Assembly (NCBI GenBank): GCA_944989445.1
Contig: CALYLW010000551.1
Coordinates: 124,124 to 188,123, forward strand
Direction: 5' to 3'
From: Ampullaceana balthica
Taxonomy: Eukaryota > Mollusca > Gastropoda > Lymnaeidae
DNA length: 64,000 bases
This document shows positions 46,860-55,507 of the stretch, piece after piece. Position numbers and translations under genes: made by a program. The notes under the pieces were generated by a model. That model was not told the DNA's origin and ran no database searches. It was given only the letters and a program-made list of their open reading frames with translations. Numbering within the stretch: position 1 is the first letter of the stretch; the number at the start of each line of letters is the position of its first letter.

Positions 46860-47057
46860 CAGGGGTCTCCAAACTACGGCACGTGGGCCAGATGCGGCTC
46901 GCGAGGCCTTCTCATCCGGCCCCTGGAGACCTTTTCATCTAAAAAAAAAGATACTATTTTTGCGTGTACTTTACAACAAAACTGTGTGTGGTCGGCCGAC
47001 AAACTGCTGTTTGACAGTTAATGCGGCCCCTACGGCAGAAAAGTTTGGAGACCCTTG
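46860..47057. mobile_element. hAT-type MITE with TSD ATCTAAAC
   Basis: A 198-bp element. Ends CAGGGGTCTCCAAACTACGG and AAGTTTGGAGACCCTTG, flanked by perfect 8-bp duplications ATCTAAAC (46852-46859 and 47058-47065). The interior has GGGCCAGATGCGGC and ATGCGGCCCC, typical of CAGGGGTCTCCAAACT MITEs. Confidence 0.92.
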
Positions 47058-47065
47058 ATCTAAAC

Positions 47066-48055
47066 TACTAGTAGAGTTAAAAAAAATAAAAACGATCAAT
47101 TATCCCCAATTAGACCATTTTAGTGTATATTACTCAGAATAGAAGCGAATGCAATAGTTACATTACTTGTGGTTGGCTTGTATAAGTAAGACACCAAATA
47201 CCAGGTAAAAGGTCGGCATCGCGTTCAATGACCATGAATGAACGATGTTGGACAAGACAATTCATGTGTAGCATGCGAAATAATTTAACTCAAGATCTTT
47301 TATAGAAATGAAATATATTTATTGTATGCTCTAGAAAGTCCTACGACATTATGTTAATGTGAAAAAGTTCATGCGTTTCAATCTGATGATTTGTTGAAAT
47401 GAGATGAAGTGCAGGAATTGTACAAAGTTTTGTGATCAATTTGAATGTCTTGAGCTGGCAGCTTCTGGTGGTGGTGGTAGGTGGTGGTGGGGGGGGGGTA
47501 AGGAATTGAGGTTAAACAAGAATATATCATTGAAAATAAAAATCGCTTCGCTCCTAGATATTTATAACTAACATTAAATTCATGTTCTATTTTCAAGAAT
47601 TTTTTGTGTGTTGAATTTTTCTTTAATAAGTGAAAGTTCTTAAACGTATGCACTTGAATATATATATATACTGTTTGCCGAAATGCATAAGTTTCCCATT
47701 AAAAAACCAAAGGTAAATAATCTTGTGTTGAATTTGTTTCACATATGAAGCTCCAATTTGATTCAAATATGAGGCTCAAATTGGATTCACATGTGAAGCT
47801 CCAACTTGATTCACATATGAAGCTCCAATTTGATTCACATATGAAGCTCGAATTCTTAAAACAGAACCTTAAACATGTCAGGAAACAATAAGATTATGGA
47901 CTATAAACAATAAGATTATCGACTATAAATACATTTTTTTTTCTAACAATTTCATTTCGCCCCCATTTCATTGGCTCCAGCCGCTGTGCTAGTCGTAATA
48001 ATCGTCAGCTACCTGAAACCAGCCCGAAACATCCTTTAGAGTACTTTAAGCCAAC
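47066..48055. other. No recognised gene between a MITE and the vWA gene
   Basis: Holds a short GGTGGT-rich run (47465-47500) and the 24-bp tandem repeat at 47736. Further 3' exons of the vWA gene could lie here or to the left, but none is evident. Confidence 0.4.
47736..47852 (+). repeat. 24-bp tandem repeat, about 5 copies
   Basis: Unit ATTCACATATGAAGCTCCAA plus TTTG, with small differences between copies. Confidence 0.88.
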
Positions 48056-48061
48056 CGGACT

Positions 48062-48352
48062 TTAACCATTTTTTCTACCCAGACCACCGATGCACGTTTC
48101 CTTTGACAGCCACTTGGTGATGGTGGACAGAGTGTCGTAGCTGTCCACTGGGACGACTCGTTCACGGTCACCGGCGATGTTCTCCAGCTCCGTCTTGCTG
48201 ATCTTATGGCCCACGCCGATGGCGAAGATGTTGATGCCCTCGGCCCTGGACAGCTCGGCTTCGCTCTTGGTGATTTCGGGCTCTTGGGAGTTTCCGTCAG
48301 TGATGACCACGCTGACCTTGGACACACCTGGTCTGACGCTGATGGTATTGAG
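48062..48352 (-). CDS. vWA-domain protein, last visible exon
   Basis: Minus-strand exon starting after TTTTGTCCTTTCAG in phase 0. It encodes RPGVSKVSVVITDGNSQ, INIFAIGVGHKISKTELENI and VDSYDTLSTITKWLSKETC. VVITDG is the fourth vWA strand carrying the last MIDAS Asp, and the FAIGVG strand and the final helix close the domain. The frame stops at TAA 48062-48064 after GGLGRKNG. A donor-like GGTAGAAA just before could instead splice to further exons, so the true 3' end is uncertain. The full three-exon domain has about 190 residues, the normal vWA size. The intron upstream holds two SINE-like copies and a 14-bp minisatellite. Confidence 0.83.
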   Translation of the reverse strand, partial: LNTISVRPGVSKVSVVITDGNSQEPEITKSEAELSRAEGINIFAIGVGHKISKTELENIAGDRERVVPVDSYDTLSTITKWLSKETCIGGLGRKNG

Positions 48353-48539
48353 CTGAAAGGACAAAAGATGTGTTCTAGTTGTCGTTCAAACCCTATTTCG
48401 TTGTTAAGTTAGAATCGGCAAACGGAAGCTTAGAGATAAGGTGGACGGGGGTGTAATTTTCATATTGTATTTTTATGTGTGCGGATTCTAGGTCAGCAAA
48501 AGTCTTCGAAGTCAGGTAGGCGAACATAAACCTAAACTA

Positions 48540-48838
48540 GATACGACCCGCGGCGTAGCATACGCCGCAGATTTACTCATGGATAGTTCAAAGAAACGGG
48601 GGAAAAGTACGGAAACAAACTGCAGCACTAAGAAATCAGAACAACGCGAGTGAACTTTTTTTTGGGGTGGGGGCACCACCGACGCATTGTTGGTCTCAAG
48701 ACATGCACATTGCGGTTAGCTACCTGCACCACCCTCGTTTGCCAACCATAAACTGTGATCGGTCGAACCTAGCGAGGGTCACTCGTCGTGCTTATTGGCT
48801 CGAGTCTTGTGCTTGTCCTAATTTCTGGTGAATTATAT
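48540..48838 (-). repeat. SINE-like repeat, form without tRNA segment, in a vWA-gene intron
   Basis: On the minus strand: ATTCACCAGAAATTAGGAC, GACCCTCGCTAGGTTCGACC, GTTTATGGTTGGCAAACG, GTCTTGAGACCAACAATGCG, TTCACTCGCGTTGTTCTG and GCGGCGTATGCTACGCCG near its end. Confidence 0.78.
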
Positions 48839-48954
48839 ATTTAGATTTTGTACAGAAATATGCGACCGATAGAAACAGTTACGTGATGCAGGAATTGATA
48901 AAACAGTGAAAGAAACGTTTTTTTCCGTGAAATACATGCGAAGCGGAGGTCATG

Positions 48955-49260
48955 TTAGCAAAGAAAGGGGGAAACGAGAGGGCAGAAAAATAAACACTTT
49001 TAAAAATTAAAAAAAAATGTTTGCGCTGGGGACTCAGGACCTTCCGTGTGTCAGGCGGATGTGATAACCACTACACTACAAACACATGTTCTAAGGAGCA
49101 ACTCAAGTGAACGAAAGAAGCTTTGTTGGTCTCGAGACTATCCCCCACCACTTTCACTGCACCACTATCGATTTTAGTCATAAACTGTGATTGGTCGACC
49201 AAGCGAGGGTCATTCGTCCTGCTTATTTGCGCACGGTTTGTGCTTGTTCTGGTGAATTAT
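48955..49260 (-). repeat. SINE-like repeat, form with tRNA-Val-like segment, in a vWA-gene intron
   Basis: On the minus strand: ATTCACCAGAACAAGCAC, AATGACCCTCGCTTGGTCG, TCACAGTTTATGACTAAAA, GTCTCGAGACCAACAAAGC, CACTTGAGTTGCTCCTTAG. The tRNA-Val-like block follows (49086-49017), then a T-rich stretch and the family tail TTTCCCCCTTTCTTTGC. The tRNA block lies between head and tail of the form seen at 20590. Confidence 0.76.
49017..49086 (-). pseudogene. tRNA-Val-like segment of the SINE-like repeat
   Basis: On the minus strand TTTGTAGTGTAGTGGTTATC carries an almost perfect tRNA-Val D-arm and A box. ACATCCGCCTGACACACGG corresponds to the anticodon arm (GAC at the anticodon), and GGTCCTGAGTCC replaces the B box. 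The B-box changes argue against a working tRNA gene. Confidence 0.68.
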
Positions 49261-49576
49261 ATATATAGCCATGCCGCTGCTGTAATTGTATTCGATTATT
49301 CATGATGGTATGATAGTGATACACTAGTAAAACAGACCACACTTAATGTGTCTGTCCTCACTCACAAGTTTTGATAGATCTTATTTAACCATTCACCTGA
49401 GTCAGAAAATTTGTTGGTTGTTTTTGTTCGAAAAACATTCTCTACATCCTATTTATCTGCTGTAGCTGTTTGGTGAATTCGCTTGTGATTAATAATACCA
49501 ATCTTTGCCCGAAAGCTGCGTCCACCGATAGGACAAACGATGATCGGGATGTCATTAGGAGACTTCGTGCAAGAGC

Positions 49577-49722
49577 TTACCTGTCATGTCTTACATGTCA
49601 CGTCTTACCTGTCACGTCTTACCTGTCACGTCCTACTTGTCACGTCTTACCTGTCACGTCTTACCTGTCACGTCTTACCTGTCACGTCTTACCTGTCACG
49701 TCTTACTGTCACGTCTTCTGAA
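49577..49722 (+). repeat. 14-bp minisatellite, about 10 copies
   Basis: Unit CTTACCTGTCACGT. As 14 is not a multiple of 3, three overlapping frames all read CHVLPVTSYLSRLT repeats, which is artefactual. Confidence 0.92.
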
Positions 49723-50416
49723 CTTGGCATCATTTTCTGATAGTTTCATAAATTGCTGTACCGCACCTTATAATTAGACGACGATAGGCTCGTTCGTTGG
49801 CTTCTGGTCCCCAGACATCGTGCTTAATGTCTTAAACTTTTGAAATACTTTTATTGTGAACTCTCGAACCATAGAAGAGCCGGCTTGGAATCTAATGGTG
49901 TGGCATACACAGAACCGACTTACATCAGGGTTGTATCATTGCTTGGGAGACCTGCATTTCAGTGTCTAGACATTTTTTCCTGTTTATTAAATATTGAGTA
50001 TTTTGTCTAGGCTTGTGGTGTGAAAGTGGCTCAGCCACCTTTATGACGTTGGTTTACAGTCCATGTTTCACATGCGTACTTTCATTTAGGGAGGATAGCT
50101 GGTTCGTTTGATTTTAATATCGTTTGGACGATAATTCCATTTCTGTTCCGGTCACACAGTCTGCAAATGTTGACGGTTGGAGACACGCACGTTCACCTCA
50201 TGCCGGGTAGATTAATCCCAATTTACCCTGGTGTGTACCCCCATCACTTACCCTCCCCTTGTATAGCCAGCCAGTCGAGACGTTTTTCCTGTGCGTGACC
50301 ACAGCGCATGTGCAAGCCTGCATGGTCACTACTGAACAGGTCACACATCCTCACTCGTTAAACATGGCACCTCACTCATTGACATTACTAACCCGGCTAT
50401 CTCACACCGCACCCAC

Positions 50417-50558
50417 CTGTTTCTCTCTCATGAACCGGATGGCTGCCCCTGTTGACGTGTAATCTGTAGCCCTGTGTGGCACTTGTTCTACTGCATCAAG
50501 CAGTTCATTCTTGTTGGTGTAGCTGGACAAAAAGAAGGCATCCTCGTCGTGGACACCC
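50417..50558 (-). CDS. vWA-domain protein, middle exon
   Basis: Minus-strand exon between TTTGTTTTCTTAG and AAACAG|GTGGGT, 142 bp. It completes the split Arg codon (AG|G) of the previous exon and ends in phase 0. It encodes GVHDEDAFFLSSYTNKNELL, then a helix, then TDYTSTGAAIRFMREKQ. The Thr in TSTGAA is the third MIDAS residue of vWA domains, and YTNKNELLDAV matches the usual helix before it. The phase match and the domain order make the link with the flanking exons firm. Confidence 0.85.
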
Positions 50559-51246
50559 CTAAGAAAACAAATAAAAAAATATTTTTTGATAATGATGAAT
50601 TAATGTTATCAAACATAAAATTTAGATCGGAGTAATCGATCAAACAAAATTACAACATTTAATAAAAACGGGAATTTTTAAATTAATCGATAGAGAAACC
50701 TTCAATGCACATAATGTAAGTTTAAAACAAACACTTTGGTAAAGAAAGATTATTATTCCCAATACGTATAAAAAGAAAAAGCAATTGAAAAAGCATGTTG
50801 GCGTCATTCTTATTGCATTGAATGCGGAAAAACATTTTAACTGAATTGAAAATTTGTTAAAAATTTAAATTAACTTCTTTTTCTGTTTAACACTTTTTTT
50901 TAAATGTTGATAGGGAAGTTTGCACACCCCTCCCCACGCTAAAAAAGGACATACGCATTATTTAAAGTTCATAAAAAGTTATTACTTGAATTGGTGAGGA
51001 AAGAAATCAAGAATTAAAATACATCAACCTCAAGAGACGTCAAGAATTTTTTAATTTTTCTTTTTATATACAAATCCTATAGTTTTGCGTAGGTATTCTA
51101 TTTACTTTCTAGTCCAACTAAGTCTCAGTAAGAATAACGAAATGTATTGTAACAAAAGACATTAAAAAAAAACTCTCTCATCACAGAAACCCACAACAAT
51201 GATCTCCTTAGGACCATGTATATTAGGAATGTTAACACCTGCAGCA

Positions 51247-51400
51247 AGGTACCGCTTTGGACATTCAACATGTGCATCTAGGTACCACTTTGGACATTCA
51301 ACATGTGCACCTAGGTACCACTTTGGACATTCAACATGTGCACCTAGGTACCACTTTGGACATTCAACATGTGCACCTAGGTACCACTTTGGAATCCAAC
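51247..51400 (+). repeat. 33-bp minisatellite in a vWA-gene intron
   Basis: Five copies of TAGGTACCACTTTGGACATT plus CAACATGTGCACC, about 90 bp downstream (minus sense) of the donor of the exon at 51492. Confidence 0.92.
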
Positions 51401-51491
51401 ATGTGCGCGCAAATTTCTCCCAAACAAACTCATGACCATATGACTTAACACTAAGAAGCTGTACGTACTGAGATGGCGTCACTTAACGTAC

Positions 51492-51691
51492 CTGCCGTAT
51501 GTGACCAGAGACACCCGGACGGCGTTGGGGCCGATGTCGAAGGTGTCTATGTACTCTCGGAGGAAACTCTTGGCCTTGTAGAACTCGTCAATGTGTATGG
51601 ACGAGGATGAGTCGAGGACGATGCCAACCTCCAGCTCGTTCCAGCAGGTGTCACATTCTGGGCGGTTTTGTGCGATGGCGAAAATGGACAA
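51492..51691 (-). CDS. vWA-domain protein, exon 1 visible (MIDAS DxSxS)
   Basis: On the minus strand the exon follows the acceptor TTCGTTACCACAG and ends at TACGGCAG|GTACGT. Exon length 200 bp, open from phase 0 to phase 2. It encodes RPECDTCWNELEVGIVLDSS, SSIHIDEFYKAKSFLREYID and FDIGPNAVRVSLVTYGR. LDSSSS is the DxSxS metal-ion-dependent adhesion site (MIDAS) at the end of the first vWA strand, and VRVSLVTYG is the next core strand. Such domains occur in matrilins, collagen VI and related secreted matrix or adhesion proteins, where they bind proteins through a divalent cation. The Cys pair CDTC just before the domain suggests a secreted protein. Upstream exons with a signal peptide were not found. 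Confidence 0.85.
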
Positions 51692-51719
51692 CTGTGGTAA
51701 CGAATAATTGTGGATTAAT

Positions 51720-52546
51720 GTTAGGGTTGTTAAACGATCATCGGAAATCCGATTATCAGTTTTGAACGCGAAATTGGTTTTAAATTTCACAAAACCGATA
51801 ATGGCATTTAATTTTCATTTTTTAAAATAAAAATCATTTCCGTACTGAAAAATTCAAAAAATATTCTAACAAAATTTATTCCCGCATTTGCTGACTTTTC
51901 ATCCAGTATGGCCGCCAAGGTGTGTTTACTTATAAATTTTGAGCGCTCCGTGCAGCAGTGTTTGTAAATTAATGTATTTATTATTTGGCGTAAAGTGTGA
52001 CGTCATTAAGTTCATTGATGTCCGAAATATATAATAATAGACGTAATAAATGCAGTCTCTTTTTTGTACGAAATCATAATGTAGGCTGGACATAAAATGC
52101 AATTCCCAACATTACGCATTGCGTGTGACATCATTTCATTAATTCCACCGCTTCCACACCATTTTCTCCGGCCCTAGAAACAGCTCTGGGTGGGATGGCA
52201 TTTTCTTAATTCAACGAAAACTGTCACGTCGCTTCCTTATTCCACTTCATATTCGCCTTAAAAAATATATTTCTATTAGTGGTGTACCGGATTCAAATTT
52301 TTGAAATCCGGCCGGATCCGGATTCAGAATGATTTATGAAGCTAAATCCGGCCGGAGCTGGATTTGTAAAAATTTGACGGATTCCGGATTTGCCGGAGTC
52401 GGAGCCGATAACCGGTACACCCCTAAATTCTATGAAGTCAGTGGTATAAACGGTAATCGGTTTAAAATCGGATTTACTTAACGGATAATCGGTTTGCAAA
52501 AATGTTTTAAAAAAATTTAAAAAAAATAACGAAATTAACAACCCTT
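51720..52546. mobile_element. MITE (GTTAGGGTTGTTAA ends) with a second MITE nested inside
   Basis: The left end GTTAGGGTTGTTAAACGATC and the right end GATTATC-like, TTAACAACCCTT are inverted repeats. ATTAAT flanks both sides (51714-51719 and 52547-52552). GGAAATCCGATTATC near the left is mirrored by CGGATAATCGG near the right. It sits in the vWA gene intron, only 27 bases from the exon at 51691. Confidence 0.72.
52277..52426. mobile_element. Nested MITE (TTAGTGGTGTACCGG ends)
   Basis: A 150-bp element within the element at 51720-52546. Ends TTAGTGGTGTACCGG and CCGGTACACCCCTAA are inverted repeats, with GGCCGG-rich interior. The flanks TTTCTAT and ATTCTAT are near-identical. Confidence 0.78.
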
Positions 52547-52720
52547 ATTAATATTCAATTTATTCATTCGAATACTTTTTATAAAAATTGTGCATAAGGG
52601 TTAAATATTATTTGTATTTTGTTACTTCGCAAACTGAAGGCCTATTCCCTATACAAAGCTCTTTTGCTTTAACAAAATCATTTTTTTAAAAAAAGCCCAT
52701 AAAAACAAAGTTTGTGACTA

Positions 52721-53007
52721 TAAATCTATTATATATGAGACATAACTAAAAGTATGTTCAATATAATACGCACCGCGCGACAGACAAGCATAAACATTTA
52801 CATGCTATATGGAGATAAATAGAAATATCTAAATATTTATTAACTTAATTCGATCGATCTGAAATTTTGATGGATCATTTTTATTGTCGCCACAAGTCTG
52901 CCTGCAAAATTTCAACTCTATAGGACACCTTGAAGTGTGTTAAAGTCGATCCAAAATTTTTGCGACAGACAGACAAGCAGACGCTATGAGTTAATATAAA
53001 GGATTTA
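52721..53007 (+). repeat. TAAATCC-family repeat, subfamily A, internally deleted, tandem copy
   Basis: From TAAATCTATTATATATGAG to GTTAATATAAAGGATTTA, 287 bp. It has ATTCGATCGATCTGAAATTT and GACAGACAGACAAGCAGAC near its end. Confidence 0.8.
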
Positions 53008-53043
53008 ATTTTAAAAAACACGTAAACAAACAAGTTTTCACTA

Positions 53044-53498
53044 TAAATCCTTTATGTACTAGACGTAACTAAAAGAATGTTCATTATAATACGCAGCGCA
53101 AGACCATCCAAAAATACAAAATTGTAGTTGTGTCGTAAAACATGTTTAATATAATGCGCACCGATCAGGAATATGTTTATAAAAAGTGTTGTCAATAAAA
53201 TACGCACCTTATTGCGCGACAGAAAGGTTGTTCAATATAATGCGCACCCTTACACTCTATCTCAAAAAAATAACATGATACATAGGAATAAATAAAATAA
53301 TCTAAAAAATCAATAATTTAATTACCGTACATGTGATCGATCTGAAATTTTGATGAATAGTTTTTATTATCGCCACCAAACTGCCTGCAAAATTTCAGCT
53401 TGCTAGCTTACGAGGAAGTGGGTTAAAATCGATCCAAAGTTTTGGCGACTGACAAGCAATCAAGCAACCAGACACCACGAGTTAATATAAAGGATTTA
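53044..53498 (+). repeat. TAAATCC-family repeat, subfamily B, tandem copy
   Basis: Closely matches 22983-23461, including the four TATAATACGCACC-like motifs. The variable tract near the right end is TGACAAGCAATCAAGCAACC rather than (GGTC)n. Confidence 0.82.
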
Positions 53499-54307
53499 AA
53501 AAGAGAGTAGCCTATTATAAAATTCGACCATATTAAATGTTTGTAAGAAATGTTACAATAAAAAAATAAGGACTGTCATTTTTTTTAAACACTGTGGCTT
53601 AAGAAAGTGACATAACATTATGGAATTTTATAAAAAAAATGTCAAAATGAAAAGTATTCCTCACTTACTTCTGCGAGAAAACACAATGCTGCAAGAAATT
53701 TCATCTTCAAATACAGCCCCGTTCTTTCGGTCCCGGTTGAGCTACACTTCTGTTGCTTTGAATGGCTACCGGCTGTACTTTCGGGGGGTTTATATACTCA
53801 TTTTTGTACTCCCCCCTGGTTAATCAGTGGCTAATCATGATTCATTACCTCGTGATTGCCTCCTATTGTATGTCACCCACGAGTTACCCTCCTACACCAG
53901 TTGGTCTCACGACGTAATGAAAATAGTTGTTCACTTTTTCAGGCTGATGTTTTAAGCAACAGAGATGTTAAGTGCGGGGGGGGGGATGATGTTGTTACAT
54001 CGTAGAGTCATTGTTTTTATTTACATATCTGTCTTGTAACTAGTATACGATTTTTACACTTATTTGTTTTGTAAAAATTCCTCAGCGTCTGATGTCCCAC
54101 ACTTTTATTATGTTTATTTTCCTGTTTGATATTCCACGTACATATTTTGCTCAGTTACCCGTACTATTAAACTTGTATTTAGACATCCATAAAAATATAT
54201 CAGGCAAGTCATGCTAAAATAAGGTAATTGACTGTGCAAATTACCTCCACATTGACGATGGGCATATGTTTGTAAGTCCACGCAGCTTTTAAAAGATGTT
54301 TTAAATT

Positions 54308-54406
54308 TGACGATGAAAAGCGTTGTGGCACCACTTATCTTCTTGATATCAAACGTTGTGGCACCAATTATCCTCTTGATATCAAACGTTGTGGCACCAC
54401 CTATCT
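54308..54406 (+). repeat. 33-bp tandem repeat interrupted by the hAT element
   Basis: Copies of GTTGTGGCACCACTTATCTT plus CTTGATATCAAAC. The third copy is split by the hAT insertion at 54407 and resumes at 57703. Confidence 0.88.
54399..54406. repeat. hAT target-site duplication, left copy (ACCTATCT)
   Basis: Identical to 57703-57710, directly abutting the left inverted terminal repeat of the 3.3-kb hAT element. Confidence 0.9.
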
Positions 54407-54604
54407 CAGGGGTCGGGAAACCATGGCTCGCGAGCCATATATGGCTCTTTTGATGGCTGCATTTGGCTCGCAGAAAAATGTTTATTTTAAAAAAAATGTT
54501 TCTTCAGACTCCTTTGATCAAAATAATTATTGGGATCAATCCTTTAAATAAAGAAATAAAAAAATGGCCATAAGTCAACAACCTTATTAATTATTTTCTA
54601 TTTT

Positions 54605-55067
54605 TAAATCCTTTATAGTAACTCGTGGTGTCTGCGGCCGCCCGCCCGCTCTTGTCGCCAAAACTTTTGATCGTTTGATCGATTTTTAACCCACTTGCTC
54701 GTAAGCTAGCGAGCTGAAATTTTGCAGGCAGTTTTGTACCGATAATAAAAACAATGTATCGAAATTTCAGATCGATCGCATGGACCGTAATTAAATTATT
54801 GATTTTTTAGATTATTTTATTTATTCCTATGTATCATGCTATTTTTTGAGATAGAACGTCGCGGTGCGTATTATATTGAACAACCTTTCTGTCGTACAAT
54901 GAGGTGCGTATTTTATTGACCACTCTTTTTATAAACATATTCCTGATCCGTGCGCATTATATTAAACATGTTTTACGACACAACTGCAATTTTGTATTTC
55001 TGGATGGTCTTGCGCTGCGTATTATAATGAACATTCTTTTAGTTACTTCTGGTACATAAAGGATTTA
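54605..55067 (-). repeat. TAAATCC-family repeat, subfamily B, nested in the hAT element
   Basis: Inverse orientation, from TAAATCCTTTATAGTAACTC to GTACATAAAGGATTTATAA. It matches the copies at 22983 and 53044 and lies between the hAT left end and its transposase, so it inserted into the hAT element or was carried by it. Confidence 0.83.
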
Positions 55068-55507
55068 TAATCAAAAACTTGGTTTTTTACGGGTTTTCCT
55101 ATTATGGCTTACGTGATGTAAAACATTCTTGAAAGTTTCAAAGCGGGACATTTTTGGAGGTCGCATGTTGATTGACCAATCAATTCTATCCGAATAGTAA
55201 TGAGGAGAGCCATACGTGATACAATACATGAAATAATCATGGTTATGGGTTAGTAACTTTAGGAGTCAGATTGCTATTTAAAAAAGAGAGATTTTGGAAT
55301 TCGGGATCAAAGTGATGTCAGTGATTTATGTGAAAAGAGGCAAACATACATTATTCAAGTCGGGTTGGTGTATATTGCTTTCGAAAATAGCGGACGATGT
55401 GTGCATGTGTAAAAGGGTCCGCACTTCAGATTGTCGTCGGATCATAAATGAAACTTTCGTTTTAATCGCGTTCTAAGCAAACTAATTTTAGAAAACTTTT
55501 TGACAAG

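Noticed and set aside
48046..48327. Overlapping minus-strand frame rich in Ser/Pro/Arg
   Set aside because: It is an alternate frame of the vWA exon at 48062-48352.
49017..49086. Functional tRNA-Val gene
   Set aside because: The D-arm is excellent, but the B box is changed and the acceptor stem does not pair. It sits within a repeated element.
49890..49985. 5S rRNA-like wording (GCTTGGGAGACCTG)
   Set aside because: Only a short stretch resembles the 5S internal control region. The rest does not match in order or length.
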